Below, piece by piece: positions 1-8,318 of a stretch of DNA of 64,000 nucleotides. Source of the DNA: Actinoplanes nipponensis. Its GTDB lineage: Bacteria; Actinomycetota; Actinomycetes; Mycobacteriales; Micromonosporaceae. The notes under the pieces were generated by a model that ran no database searches, had not been told where the DNA came from, and saw only the letters and a list, made by a program, of their open reading frames with translations. How positions within the stretch are numbered: the stretch's first letter is position 1; each line of letters opens with the position of its first letter. Both the position numbers and the translations under genes were made by a program. The stretch lies in the NCBI RefSeq assembly GCF_016862275.1, contig NZ_BOMQ01000018.1:1-64000 (forward strand), given 5' to 3'.

Positions 1-72
1 CCCGCTCCCGCTCCCGCTCCCGCTCCCGCTCCCGCTCCCGCTCCCGCTCCCGCTCCCGCTCCCGCTCCCGCT
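1..72. repeat. CCCGCT hexanucleotide tandem repeat
   Basis: Twelve uninterrupted copies of CCCGCT open the window, so the array probably continues upstream. The unit is in phase with codons: on the plus strand it reads as alternating Pro-Ala, Pro-Leu or Arg-Ser depending on frame, and the frame leading into the MerR gene stays open. It could be the end of a low-complexity coding region or a non-coding microsatellite; the edge prevents a decision. Confidence 0.9.
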
Positions 73-113
73 CCCCCTGGAGCCTCCACCCCATCAAAGG
101 CAGAATCCCCACC

Positions 114-488
114 ATGCCGACCTATTCCCCCGGTGAGATCGCCGACAAGACCGGCTTCAGCCTCGACACCCTCCGCTACTACGAGCGGATCGGCCTGCTG
201 GACGACATCGCCCGCACCCCCGGCGGCCGCCGGATCTTCGATGATGACGACATCGCCTGGCTGGGGATTCTGCGCTGCCTGCGGGACACCGGCATGCCGA
301 TCGCGCAGATGCGGCGGTACGCCGACCTCACCCGGGACGAGCGGACCGTTCGGGAGCGGGTCGAGTTGCTCGAGGAGCATGATCGGGAGATCGGGCGGCG
401 GCTGGCCGAGTTGGCCGCGCAGCGGGAGCACATCCGCGGGAAGATCCGCTACTACCGGTCGTTGGACACCTCGGGTGAGGGAGACTGA
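114..488 (+). CDS. MerR family transcriptional regulator
   Basis: A 124-residue DNA-binding regulator. Residues 5-29 form the MerR winged-helix N-terminus, with the signature TLRYYERIGLL near residue 19, and residues 40-70 complete the wing and second helix. Residues 75-115 are charged and heptad-like, as expected for the antiparallel dimerisation coiled coil. No metal-binding cysteine cluster follows, so it is not a classical mercury, copper or redox sensor; family members of this length often sense small organic molecules. The ATG follows a weak AAAGG and gives the canonical N-terminus. It is followed 4 bp later by the SEC-C gene, so the two are probably co-transcribed. The effector is unknown. 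Confidence 0.88.
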   Translation: MPTYSPGEIADKTGFSLDTLRYYERIGLLDDIARTPGGRRIFDDDDIAWLGILRCLRDTGMPIAQMRRYADLTRDERTVRERVELLEEHDREIGRRLAELAAQREHIRGKIRYYRSLDTSGEGD

Positions 489-492
489 GGGC

Positions 493-939
493 ATGGCCCG
501 ACGCTCATCCCGCCGCACCACGACGCTGACCGGCTTCGACGACGCGAAGGCGTGCCCGTGCGGGCTCGGCCAGCCGTACGGTGAGTGCTGCGGTCCCGCC
601 CACCGCGGCCGGCCGCCGGCCACCGCCGAGGCGCTGATGCGTGCGCGGTACGCCGCCTTCGCCCTCGACGACGCGGCGTTCGTGCTGCGGTCCTGGCACC
701 CGGACACCCGGCCGGCCGGGGTCGAGCCCGACCCGGGCATGCGCTGGACCGGCCTGGACGTGCTGAGCTCCAGCGGCGGCGGCCTGTTCGACGCCGAGGG
801 GGTGGTGGAGTTCCGGGCCCGTTACCGGGACGCCGGCCGGCCCGGGGAGATGTACGAGCGCAGCCGCTTCGTGCGCCACGACGGTCAGTGGGTGTACTGG
901 GGTCCGATCCTTACCGATGGAGACCTCGCCAACGTCTGA
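493..939 (+). CDS. YchJ-like SEC-C motif protein (UPF0225)
   Basis: A 148-residue cytoplasmic protein of the YchJ/UPF0225 type. The SEC-C style metal-binding motif is at the N-terminus (CPCG at 21-24 and CC at 32-33). The rest is an NTF2-like fold with the family landmarks LMRARYAAF and a C-terminal RFVRHDGQWVYW. Function in this family is not established; zinc binding is likely from the cysteines. The ATG is preceded by GAGGGC and lies 4 bp after the MerR stop. A longer upstream reading of the same frame has a composition unlike coding sequence and was not used. Confidence 0.85.
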   Translation: MARRSSRRTTTLTGFDDAKACPCGLGQPYGECCGPAHRGRPPATAEALMRARYAAFALDDAAFVLRSWHPDTRPAGVEPDPGMRWTGLDVLSSSGGGLFDAEGVVEFRARYRDAGRPGEMYERSRFVRHDGQWVYWGPILTDGDLANV

Positions 940-949
940 CGGGTGTGAT

Positions 950-975
950 CTCCTTCAGGTGGATCATCTGAGGAG
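950..975 (+). promoter_or_regulatory. Possible Shine-Dalgarno-sequestering hairpin before kynA
   Basis: CTCCTTCAG (950-958) can pair with CTGAGGAG (968-975) with one bulged base, burying the GAGGAGGG ribosome-binding site of the kynA GTG start at 985. Such a hairpin could lower translation initiation. It is seen in sequence only; folding and effect are inferred. Confidence 0.35.
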
Positions 976-984
976 GGCAGGCGC

Positions 985-1842
985 GTGTCGTCGAACCAGC
1001 GGCCTCTGGAGCCCGGCATCGTCCGGGACTTCAAGGTCAACATGTCGTACGGGCGGTATCTGCAGCTCGATCAGGTGCTGTCGGCGCAGCACCCGGTCAG
1101 CGTGCCCGAGCACCATGACGAGCTGCTGTTCATCCTGCAGCACCAGACCTCCGAGCTGTGGCTCAAGCTGGTGCTGCACGAGCTGCGCGCCGTGCAGCGC
1201 AAGCTCGCCGCCGACGACCTGCGGCCGGCGCTCAAGGGCCTGGCCCGGGTCAAGCACATCCAGCGCTGCCTCACCGAGCAGTGGTCGGTGCTGGCCACGC
1301 TGACCCCGTCGGAGTACGCCGAGTTCCGCAGCTTCCTCGGCACGTCGTCGGGCTTCCAGTCGTACCAGTACCGGGCGGTCGAGTTCATGCTCGGCAACAA
1401 GGACCGCCGGATGCTGGCCGTCTTCGACGACGACCCGGCGGCGCAGGCGCTGCTGCAGGCCGCGCTCGAGGCGCCGACCGTCTACGACGAGTTCCTGCGC
1501 TATCTCGCCCGGGCCGGTCACGACGTGCCGGTCGAGCTGCTGCAGCGGGACGTCACGCTGCCGCACCGCTACCACCCCGACCTGGTCGCGGTGTTCACCA
1601 AGATCTACGAGAACGCGGACGCCCACTGGGAGGCGTACGAGGCCTGCGAGGAGCTCGTCGACCTGGAGGAGAACTTCCAGCTCTGGCGCTTCCGCCACCT
1701 CAAGACGGTGGAGCGCACGATCGGGTTCAAGGCCGGCACCGGCGGCTCCAGCGGCGTCGCGTTCCTGCGCAAGGCCCTCGACCTCACCTTCTTCCCGGAG
1801 CTGTACGCCGTCCGGACCGAGATCGGAGTAGTGGACGCGTGA
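985..1842 (+). CDS. kynA: Tryptophan 2,3-dioxygenase
   Basis: A haem enzyme that opens the indole ring of L-tryptophan with O2 to give N-formylkynurenine, the first step of the kynurenine route. The 285 residues match bacterial TDO length. [14 protein letters not shown] around residues 49-62 carries the substrate-pocket histidine (His53), [11 protein letters not shown] carries the carboxylate-binding arginine, the proximal haem histidine is about residue 238 in [13 protein letters not shown], and GTGGSSG follows. The GTG start has a strong GAGGAGGG 8 nt upstream. The stop overlaps the kynU start (GTGA), so the genes are translationally coupled. Confidence 0.96.
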   Translation: MSSNQRPLEPGIVRDFKVNMSYGRYLQLDQVLSAQHPVSVPEHHDELLFILQHQTSELWLKLVLHELRAVQRKLAADDLRPALKGLARVKHIQRCLTEQWSVLATLTPSEYAEFRSFLGTSSGFQSYQYRAVEFMLGNKDRRMLAVFDDDPAAQALLQAALEAPTVYDEFLRYLARAGHDVPVELLQRDVTLPHRYHPDLVAVFTKIYENADAHWEAYEACEELVDLEENFQLWRFRHLKTVERTIGFKAGTGGSSGVAFLRKALDLTFFPELYAVRTEIGVVDA

Positions 1843-3068
1843 CCGACGAGCTGCTCAGCCGCGCGGAGGCCCTGGACGCCGCCGACCCCCTCGGCCACCT
1901 GCGGGACCAGTTCCTGGCCCCGGACGGCTTCGACGTCGTCTCGTACCTGGACGGCAACTCGCTGGGCCGGCCGTTGCGGGCCACCGCGCGGCTGCTCGAC
2001 GAGTTCGTCCGGGAGCAGTGGGCGGGCCGGCTCATCCGGGGCTGGACCGACGGCTGGCTGGACTGGCCGCTGCGGCTCGGCGACCGGCTCGGCGCGGTCG
2101 CGCTCGGCGCCGCCGCCGGCCAGGTGGTGGTGGCCGACTCCACGACGGTGCTGCTGTACAAGCTGTCCCGGGCCGCCGTGGACGCCCGGCCCGGCCGCCG
2201 CAAGGTGGTGCTCGACACCGACAACTTCCCGACCGACCGGTACGTGCTGGAGGGCATCGCCGCCGAGCGGGGACTCACCCTGGTCTGGGTCGAGACGGAC
2301 CCGCTGACCGGCATCACGCCCGAGCAGGTCGCCGCGACGGTCGACGACGAGACCGCGTTGGTGCTGTTCAGCCACGTCGCGTACCGGTCGGGCTGGCTGG
2401 CCGACGCCGCGGAGATCAACCGGATCGCGCACGCCGCCGGGGCGCTGACCCTGTGGGACCTGAGCCACTCGGTCGGCTCGGTCCCGGTGCGGCTCGACGA
2501 CTGGGGCGTGGACCTGGCCGTGGGCTGCACCTACAAGTACCTCAACGGCGGCCCGGGCGCGCCCGCGTTCGGCTACCTGCGCCGGGAGCTGCAGGGCGAG
2601 CTGCGCCAGCCGATCCAGGGCTGGATGGGGCACCGGGCGGCGTTCGAGATGGGCCCGGGCCACGAGCCGGCCGAGGGGGTACGGGCCCTGCTCAGCGGCA
2701 CCCCGCCGATCCTGGCCATGGTCCCGCTGCACGCCAACCTGGACATGCTGGCCGAGGCCGGCATCGAGGCCGTCCGCGCCAAGTCGGTGCTGCTCACCGG
2801 CTACGCGCTGGAGCTGGCCGACCGCTGGCTGGCGCCGCTGGGGGTCGAGGTGGTCAGCCCGCGCGATCCGGAGCAGCGCGGCGGACACGTGACGCTGCGC
2901 CGGCCCGGGTTCGCCGACCTGCTGGAGAGCCTGTGGGAGAACGGCGTGCTGCCCGACTACCGGCGCCCGGACGGCATCCGGATCGGGCCGGCCCCGCTGA
3001 GCACCAGCTTCGCCGAGGTGCACCGGGGGTTGAGCGTGCTGCGCACCGTGCTGGAGAAGCACCTGTGA
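1839..3068 (+). CDS. kynU: Kynureninase
   Basis: A PLP-dependent hydrolase that cleaves kynurenine to anthranilate and alanine. The 409-residue protein has [12 protein letters not shown] near the N-terminus, the PLP-binding [12 protein letters not shown] segment, and the Schiff-base lysine at residue 233 in [15 protein letters not shown], followed by GWMGHR. It starts at a GTG overlapping the kynA stop and ends overlapping the next gene in the same way, so the three genes form one operon. The product suggests anthranilate supply or tryptophan catabolism. No 3-hydroxylase or downstream NAD-branch gene is in the window. Confidence 0.95.
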   Translation: MTDELLSRAEALDAADPLGHLRDQFLAPDGFDVVSYLDGNSLGRPLRATARLLDEFVREQWAGRLIRGWTDGWLDWPLRLGDRLGAVALGAAAGQVVVADSTTVLLYKLSRAAVDARPGRRKVVLDTDNFPTDRYVLEGIAAERGLTLVWVETDPLTGITPEQVAATVDDETALVLFSHVAYRSGWLADAAEINRIAHAAGALTLWDLSHSVGSVPVRLDDWGVDLAVGCTYKYLNGGPGAPAFGYLRRELQGELRQPIQGWMGHRAAFEMGPGHEPAEGVRALLSGTPPILAMVPLHANLDMLAEAGIEAVRAKSVLLTGYALELADRWLAPLGVEVVSPRDPEQRGGHVTLRRPGFADLLESLWENGVLPDYRRPDGIRIGPAPLSTSFAEVHRGLSVLRTVLEKHL

Positions 3069-4057
3069 GTTCGCCGGGGGACTGGGTGCTGCCGGAGTCG
3101 CTGTGGTGGGACGGCCGGCTGCGCGACGGGGTGGCGCTCGGCCCGGACCGGCAGGTGGTGCCGGTCGCCGCGGTGCCGGCGGGCGCGGCGCGGCGGCGGG
3201 TGCCCGGGACGGTGCTGCCGGGACTGTGCGACGCGCACGTGCACTCGGCGCTGGTGGATCTGCCCACGGTCGCGGCCGGCGGGATCTCGTCGGTGTGGGA
3301 CCTGGGCGGCGTACCGGCGAAGGTGGCCGCCCTGGCCGCGCGCGGCGCACCCGCCGTGCGCTTCGCCGGGCCGTTCTTGCTCGCTCCCGGCGGTTATCCG
3401 AGCGACCGGGCGTGGGCGCCGGCCGGGAGCTGCCGCGAGGTGGTGTCGGTGGCGGACGCCGACGCGGCGGTCGGCGAGGCGCACGCCGCGGGGGCCACGC
3501 TGATCAAGGTGACCGCGCACGCCGGCGGCCCGATGCTCGACGCCGCGACGCTGGCCGCCGTGGTGCGGGCGGCGCACGCGGCGGGCCTGCCGGTGGTCGT
3601 GCACGCCGAGGGCCCGGGCACGGTCGCCGCGGCGCTGGACGCCGGCGCCGACATCCTGGCCCACACGCCCTGGACCGAGGCCCTCGACGACGGCCTCGTC
3701 CGGGCGAGCGCGGCCCGGATGACCTGGATCAGCACGCTGGACATCCACGGCTGGGGCCGGGCCACGCCGGAGCAGGAGCTGGCCGTCGGCAACCTGCGGC
3801 GTTTCCTCGGCCACGGCGGAAAGGTCCGCTACGGCACCGACCTCGGCAACGGCCCGCTGCCGGCGGGGATCAACCCGCGGGAGCTGCGGGCGTTGCAGCG
3901 CGCGGGGCTGGCCCCGGCCGACGTCCTGGCCGCCATGACCGAGCCCGACCAGGGCGACCCGGCGTGGCTGCCGGCCGGGCTGGACCTGGCGCCGGCCACC
4001 TTCGCCGACTCGCTCGCCACCGCCCGCGTCCTCACCGCGGCGGTGCGCCCGCGCTAG
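3065..4057 (+). CDS. Amidohydrolase; candidate N-formylkynurenine amidohydrolase
   Basis: A 330-residue TIM-barrel amidohydrolase of the imidazolonepropionase-like group. Visible metal-site elements are the HxH of LCDAHVHS (His58, His60), a lysine in LIKVTAHAGG, histidines in VVHAEGPG and ILAHTPW, and the late aspartate in RYGTDLGNG. It is the third gene of the kyn operon, its GTG overlapping the kynU stop. The operon lacks a KynB-type formamidase, whose reaction (hydrolysing a formamide) is chemically within reach of this superfamily, so it may fill that step. That role is inference; the family assignment is firm. Confidence 0.8.
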   Translation: MSSPGDWVLPESLWWDGRLRDGVALGPDRQVVPVAAVPAGAARRRVPGTVLPGLCDAHVHSALVDLPTVAAGGISSVWDLGGVPAKVAALAARGAPAVRFAGPFLLAPGGYPSDRAWAPAGSCREVVSVADADAAVGEAHAAGATLIKVTAHAGGPMLDAATLAAVVRAAHAAGLPVVVHAEGPGTVAAALDAGADILAHTPWTEALDDGLVRASAARMTWISTLDIHGWGRATPEQELAVGNLRRFLGHGGKVRYGTDLGNGPLPAGINPRELRALQRAGLAPADVLAAMTEPDQGDPAWLPAGLDLAPATFADSLATARVLTAAVRPR

Positions 4058-5073
4058 ATCCCGACGGTCTCGCCGGTGGCCGCGCTGATCCGGGCGGCGT
4101 CCAGCACGTCCAGGTTGCGGACCGCGTCCCACGGGTCGACCGGCGCCGGCGCCTCCCGGCGGACCGCCGCCGCGAACGCCGGGTAGTAGGAGTCCCACCG
4201 GCCACGCTCGCTGCGGACCGGCGCGCCCGTCGCGCCCCGGTAGAGCCGGCCCCAGGCGTGCTCCGGCTCGGCGCCCCACCGGTCGCCGAGGCCGGCGGGG
4301 GAACGGCCGGCCTTGAGCGCCGCCTCCTGGCCGTCGATGCCGTCGATGATGTACGTGCCGGTGGTGCCGCTGACCCGCAGGCGTGGCCCCGGGGCGGCCT
4401 GCCGCCAGCTGCCCCACAGGTGCGACTCGACGCCCGAGGCGTGGTGCAGCGCCACGAACACGTCGTCGTCCAGGTCGCCGTCGCCGCGCACCTCCGCGTA
4501 CACCCGGGTGGCCGGGCCGAAGAGCAGATGGGCCTGGTCGACCAGGTGCGCGCCGAAGTCGAGCAGCGTGCCGCCGCCGGCCGCGGGCGGCTCCCGGTCC
4601 GGCGCCCAGCGCTCGAAGCGGGACTCGAACCGGCGGACCTCGCCCAGCGCGCCCTCGCCGATCAGCCGCTGCAGGGTGAGCAGGTCGGAATCCCAGCGGC
4701 GGTTCTGGTAGACGCTGAGCGGCACGCCCGCCTCGGCCGCCAGGGTGGTGACCTCGCGGGCCGCCTCGGCGTCCAGGGCGAACGGCTTGTCCACGACCAC
4801 GGCCAGGCCCAGCGCGATCGCCTCGCGGGCCAGCGCGGCGTGCGTCGCCGCCGGGGTCGAGATGGTGACCGCCTCGGCGCCCGCCGCGGCGAGGTCGGCC
4901 AGCGAGTCGAAGGCCGGCACGTCCGGGTGGATGCGGGCCAGCTCGGCGCGCCGTTGCGGCGAGCGCGTCACCACGCCCGCGAACGCGACACCGTCCGCCG
5001 CCGCGAGCAGGGGCGCGTGGAAGATCCGCCCGCCCGAGCCGTACCCCACCAGTCCGATCCGTGTCGCCGTCAT
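4054..5073 (-). CDS. Gfo/Idh/MocA family oxidoreductase
   Basis: A 339-residue NAD(P)-dependent dehydrogenase. The Rossmann motif GLVGYGSGGR is at residues 7-16 and the family DKPF (EKP-like) motif near residue 94, followed by the alpha/beta substrate domain with a GGGTLLDFGAHLVD segment. Relatives oxidise or reduce sugars, inositols or related polyols; the substrate cannot be read from sequence. The 3' end overlaps the convergent amidohydrolase gene by 4 bp. A TAGGAT box lies 7 nt before the ATG with no ribosome-binding site, so translation is probably leaderless. Confidence 0.88.
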   Translation of the reverse strand: MTATRIGLVGYGSGGRIFHAPLLAAADGVAFAGVVTRSPQRRAELARIHPDVPAFDSLADLAAAGAEAVTISTPAATHAALAREAIALGLAVVVDKPFALDAEAAREVTTLAAEAGVPLSVYQNRRWDSDLLTLQRLIGEGALGEVRRFESRFERWAPDREPPAAGGGTLLDFGAHLVDQAHLLFGPATRVYAEVRGDGDLDDDVFVALHHASGVESHLWGSWRQAAPGPRLRVSGTTGTYIIDGIDGQEAALKAGRSPAGLGDRWGAEPEHAWGRLYRGATGAPVRSERGRWDSYYPAFAAAVRREAPAPVDPWDAVRNLDVLDAARISAATGETVGI

Positions 5074-5080
5074 GGACCGG

Positions 5081-5086
5081 ATCCTA
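5081..5086 (-). promoter_or_regulatory. -10 box of a leaderless promoter (oxidoreductase)
   Basis: TAGGAT on the minus strand ends 7 nt before the ATG at 5073. This spacing places transcription start at or next to the start codon. The position fits the pattern repeated at many genes in this window. Confidence 0.55.
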
Positions 5087-5230
5087 CGGCCCGCGATCTT
5101 CTCCGCCGCCGGGCACCGGCGGGGCCGCCGTCACCCGATCGGGGGCAGTAGCGGCGGAAATACGCTCCGGGGTTGTCGGAAGGTTGACGGCCGCCTGTGC
5201 CGGGGCGCGCGCCGCGCAACGATCGGAGCC

Positions 5231-6052
5231 ATGGAGCCCGCACAGCTGGACCGCACCCCGTTCGCGGACCTCGACGCCATGCCCCCGGACATGTTCGCCA
5301 TGCTGGTGGCGGCCCTCGAGGGCATGTCCCGCCACCCCGAGATCCGCCGGGTCCGGCACACCGCCTGGCAGGCGCTGCGCCCGGCGCCCGGGCAGCGGCT
5401 GCTCGACGCCGGCTGCGGCGCGGGCGACGTCGCCCGCGCCCTGGCCGCCGCGGTCGCGCCGGGCGGCGAGGTGGTCGCGCTGGACTACTCCGCGGCCACC
5501 CTGGCCGCGGCCCGGGAACGCCACGACGGCGGCGACATCCGGTACGTGACCGGCGACGTCTCCAACCTCGACCTCGACGACGACACCTTCGACGGGGTCT
5601 GGTGCGAGCGGGTGCTGCAGCACGTGCAGGACGCCGACGTGGCGATCGGCGAGCTGATCCGGGTGACCCGCCCGGGCGGCCGGGTCTGCCTGCTCGACAC
5701 CGACTGGGGCTCGCTGGCCTTCGACGGCGTGGACGCGGGCCTGGCCCAGACGATCGTCGGGCACATGCACGGCCGGCTCACCCCCCGCCAGCTCGACATG
5801 GGCCGCACGCTGCGCCGCCGGCTGGTCGGCTACGGCCTGCACGACATCGCCGCGACGCCGGTGACCTGCTACTTCCCCGAGCCGGCGTCGGCCGCGGTGG
5901 TGCTGCCGATGGTCAACCCGGAGGTGCCCCAGGAAGCCTGGATGACCCCGGCCGGCCTGCGCGAGCGCTGGTTCGACCAGGTGGACCGGGCCGGGGCGAG
6001 CGGGGAGTTCCTGGCGGTCCTGACCATCTGGGTGGTCGCCGCGACGGTGTGA
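5231..6052 (+). CDS. Class I SAM-dependent methyltransferase
   Basis: A 273-residue methyltransferase. Motif I LLDAGCGAGDVARAL is near residues 57-71, the acidic motif II is VALDYS, motif post-II is DDDTFDGVWCERVLQH, and the RVTRPGGRVCLLDTDWG segment completes the Rossmann-like core (Methyltransf_11/ubiE-like). The C-terminal part, including PEVPQEAWMTPAGL, is seen in methyltransferases of small molecules. The acceptor is unknown and the gene stands alone, divergent from the oxidoreductase. The ATG is 7 nt after AACGAT, consistent with leaderless initiation. Confidence 0.88.
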   Translation: MEPAQLDRTPFADLDAMPPDMFAMLVAALEGMSRHPEIRRVRHTAWQALRPAPGQRLLDAGCGAGDVARALAAAVAPGGEVVALDYSAATLAAARERHDGGDIRYVTGDVSNLDLDDDTFDGVWCERVLQHVQDADVAIGELIRVTRPGGRVCLLDTDWGSLAFDGVDAGLAQTIVGHMHGRLTPRQLDMGRTLRRRLVGYGLHDIAATPVTCYFPEPASAAVVLPMVNPEVPQEAWMTPAGLRERWFDQVDRAGASGEFLAVLTIWVVAATV

Positions 6053-6409
6053 ACGGCACGCCCGCGACCGGATCGCGCCGGCGCGCCGGCCGGATCCGAG
6101 ATCCAGGCGACAGGTCCGGGCTGGCGAGCAACGAGCGCGGGAGCCGGCGGATCAGCGCGATGAACCGGTACGCGCACATCCGGTGTCCCGTGACACCACC
6201 CGACCCGGGTGCCACGCCGGGCCGTTGCGGGACCGCCGGGCTGAACCGGTGGACGGTCCGCGCCGGGCGTCTTGAGTCGTCGACGCGTGTGCAGTGGCGG
6301 GCGAGGGATCCGGGGATCCGGTCGGCGAGCTTAACCTCGGCGTTTGTATGCCGGGCCCGCCGCCGCGGCTCCGACCGGGTGAACCGCCCCGCGATCCGGG
6401 CCGGCACCG
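6053..6409. other. 357-bp intergenic region, no recognised gene
   Basis: This lies between the convergent ends of the methyltransferase and the YqeB-like gene. It contains several GATCCGG/CCGGATC repeats and open frames on both strands, none with a convincing start, ribosome-binding site or recognisable motif. No tRNA cloverleaf or strong terminator hairpin was found by eye. Confidence 0.6.
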
Positions 6410-7084
6410 TCAAAGAACCGGGTCGGTGCGGCGGAAGTGCTGGCGCTTCTTCTCGTCGCGCAGCACGAAGCCGAGCCGGGCCAGCTCGTCGCGCAGCTCC
6501 CGGGCGTCGTCGCCGTCGCCGCGGTCCAGGGCGCGCTGCCGGGCGGCGAAGAGCGCCGCCGCCTCCCCGGGCACGTCCGGCCGGTCCGGCACCCAGCGGT
6601 GGTAGGAGCCGGCGTACGGGTCCCGTGCCGACCAGGCCGGGCCGAACGCCGCCGCCAGCCGCCCCGCGTCCAGGTGCGACGGTTCCCGGGCCAGCTCGCG
6701 GCCGGTCCGGCCGAGCAGCACCAGCTGGTCCCGTTCGGGGTACGCCACGGCCACCGCGTCGCGCGGCACCGTCCGGGACGTTCCGGGGCGGGTGAGGGTC
6801 ACCTCGGTCCGGGAGAGCCGCACGGTCAGCGACTCCCGGTCGATCAGCCCGGCCAGGACCAGCCCGGCGACCGCGCCCAGCAGCAGCGCGCCGAACGTCG
6901 CCGCGGGCTCGTCCAGCCGGTCGACCAGCCGCAACGGTCCCCGCAGGGGCAGCCACGGCACGCGCAGCAGCCACCCCGGCAGCTCGTGCAGCGCCCAGCC
7001 CACCCCGGCCCCGGCCGCCGGGCCGCCCGTCCACACCGCCGCGCGGGCCCACACCGGGGTCGCCACGATCGTCTCGTCGTCCAC
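6410..7084 (-). CDS. YqeB-like membrane protein
   Basis: A 224-residue protein with a hydrophobic N-terminal region of two probable membrane segments (about residues 10-40 and 60-85), followed by a soluble domain with LTVRLSRTEVTLTRPG and VAYPERDQLVLLG, which resembles the PH-like domain of YqeB-family proteins. The charged C-terminus contains paired DDARELRDEL and a final RRTDPVL. Function in this family is unknown. I chose the GTG giving VDDETIVATPVW, because residues upstream look non-coding. It is divergent from the histidine kinase gene, with a strong palindrome between them. Confidence 0.7.
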   Translation of the reverse strand: MDDETIVATPVWARAAVWTGGPAAGAGVGWALHELPGWLLRVPWLPLRGPLRLVDRLDEPAATFGALLLGAVAGLVLAGLIDRESLTVRLSRTEVTLTRPGTSRTVPRDAVAVAYPERDQLVLLGRTGRELAREPSHLDAGRLAAAFGPAWSARDPYAGSYHRWVPDRPDVPGEAAALFAARQRALDRGDGDDARELRDELARLGFVLRDEKKRQHFRRTDPVL

Positions 7085-7139
7085 GACCGCAGAGTCTCCG
7101 GGCCGGCGCCGGACCGCCGCTACCGGCAGCGGTCTTCCC

Positions 7140-7163
7140 CCGCGTCGACCAAAGTCGACGCGG
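7140..7163. promoter_or_regulatory. Perfect 10-bp-arm palindrome, probable operator
   Basis: CCGCGTCGAC (7140-7149), spacer CAAA, then GTCGACGCGG (7154-7163). It lies between the divergent YqeB-like gene and the histidine kinase gene, roughly 55 bp from each start, which suits a dimeric regulator controlling both. The response regulator encoded next door is a candidate, but nothing shows which protein binds. Confidence 0.55.
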
Positions 7164-7204
7164 TGAGCGACCACCGGCCCCTGCGCGCACCGGCCCCCGC
7201 GCAG

Positions 7205-7210
7205 TACGGT
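7205..7210 (+). promoter_or_regulatory. -10 box of a leaderless promoter (histidine kinase)
   Basis: TACGGT ends 7 nt before the ATG at 7218, and there is no Shine-Dalgarno sequence. The palindrome at 7140-7163 lies about 42 bp upstream of this box. Confidence 0.55.
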
Positions 7211-7217
7211 CCCAGTC

Positions 7218-8318
7218 ATGAGGCGCTGGCTCGTCGAGGCGGCCCTGGCCGTCGTCGCTGTCGCCCTGGGCAGCTTCTTCCTGGCGACCACGCTCAACGA
7301 GGGCGGTGGCTGGCCGATCGGCGCCGAGCTGGCCGCCGGCGCGGTGGCGGTCGCCGCCCTGGTCCGGTACAGGCGCAGCCGTCCCGTCGCGCTCGCGCTC
7401 GCGCTGATCGCGCTCGGCCTGCTCTTCGGCCTGCCGATGGGGGCCACCCCGGTCGCCCTGTTCGCCGTGGCCCTGTACCGACCGGCCGGGGTGACGGTCG
7501 CGGTCGCGGCGGTGCACGCCGTGTCCCTGGCGACCGTCTACCTGATCGCGCTCGGGCCCACCCGGACCTACTGGGAGGCGACGATCTCGCTGATCCTGCT
7601 GCACGTCATCCTGGTCGCGGTCGGGATGCTGGTCCGCGCCCAGCGGCGGCTGGTGCGGTCCTGGGCCGAGCGGGCGCGCGTGGCCGAGCGGGGTGACGAG
7701 CTGCGGGTCGAGCAGGCCCGGCTGGCCGAGCGCGAGCGGATCGCCCGGGAGATGCACGACGTGCTGGCCCACCGCATCTCGCTGCTCGCCGTGCACGCCG
7801 GGGCGCTGGAGGTGCGCCGCGACGCGCCGGCGGGCGAGCGGCAGGCCGCCGGGGTGATCCGGCAGAGCGCCCACGACGCGCTGGAGGAGCTGCGGCAGGT
7901 GATCGGCCTGCTGCGCGAGCCGGCCGAGGACCGGCCGCAGCCGACCCTCGCCGACGTGCCGGCCCTGGTCGCGCAGTCGCGGGCGGCCGGCGAGCGGGTG
8001 GAGCTGGAGCTGAGCGCGGCGCAGGTGCCGGCGGCGGTCGGCCGGCACGCGTACCGGATCGTGCAGGAGGCGCTGACCAACGCGCGCAAGCACGCGCCCG
8101 GTACGCGGGTGCGGGTGGCCGTGGCCGGGCGGGCCGAGCAGGGGCTGGTGGTGGAGGTCGGCAACCCGCTGCGGGCCGGCCGGGCCGTCCTGCCGGGCTC
8201 CGGCACCGGCCTGGTGGGGTTGCGCGAACGGGTGCAGCTGGCCGGCGGGCGCCTGGAGCACGGCCCGACGCCGGCCGGCGAGTTCCGGCTCCGGGCCTGG
8301 CTGCCGTGGCACCCGTGA
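7218..8318 (+). CDS. Two-component sensor histidine kinase (NarL-type)
   Basis: A 366-residue membrane kinase. About four hydrophobic segments fill residues 5-135 (for example LVEAALAVVAVALGSFFLA and ISLILLHVILVAVGML). A HisKA_3 phosphoacceptor follows with EREREIAREMHDVLAHRISL; the histidine is near residue 181. The ATPase domain shows the N-box QEALTNARKHAP and the G-box GTGLVGLRERV. It lacks an extracytoplasmic sensor domain, so it probably senses the membrane or a partner. It overlaps the response regulator gene and is presumably its cognate kinase. Confidence 0.93.
   Translation: MRRWLVEAALAVVAVALGSFFLATTLNEGGGWPIGAELAAGAVAVAALVRYRRSRPVALALALIALGLLFGLPMGATPVALFAVALYRPAGVTVAVAAVHAVSLATVYLIALGPTRTYWEATISLILLHVILVAVGMLVRAQRRLVRSWAERARVAERGDELRVEQARLAERERIAREMHDVLAHRISLLAVHAGALEVRRDAPAGERQAAGVIRQSAHDALEELRQVIGLLREPAEDRPQPTLADVPALVAQSRAAGERVELELSAAQVPAAVGRHAYRIVQEALTNARKHAPGTRVRVAVAGRAEQGLVVEVGNPLRAGRAVLPGSGTGLVGLRERVQLAGGRLEHGPTPAGEFRLRAWLPWHP

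Noticed and set aside
6053..6409. Possible RNA gene or remnant in the 357-bp gap
   Set aside because: No cloverleaf, no long stem and no recognisable protein fragment could be found by eye; the GATCCGG repeats are short and irregular.
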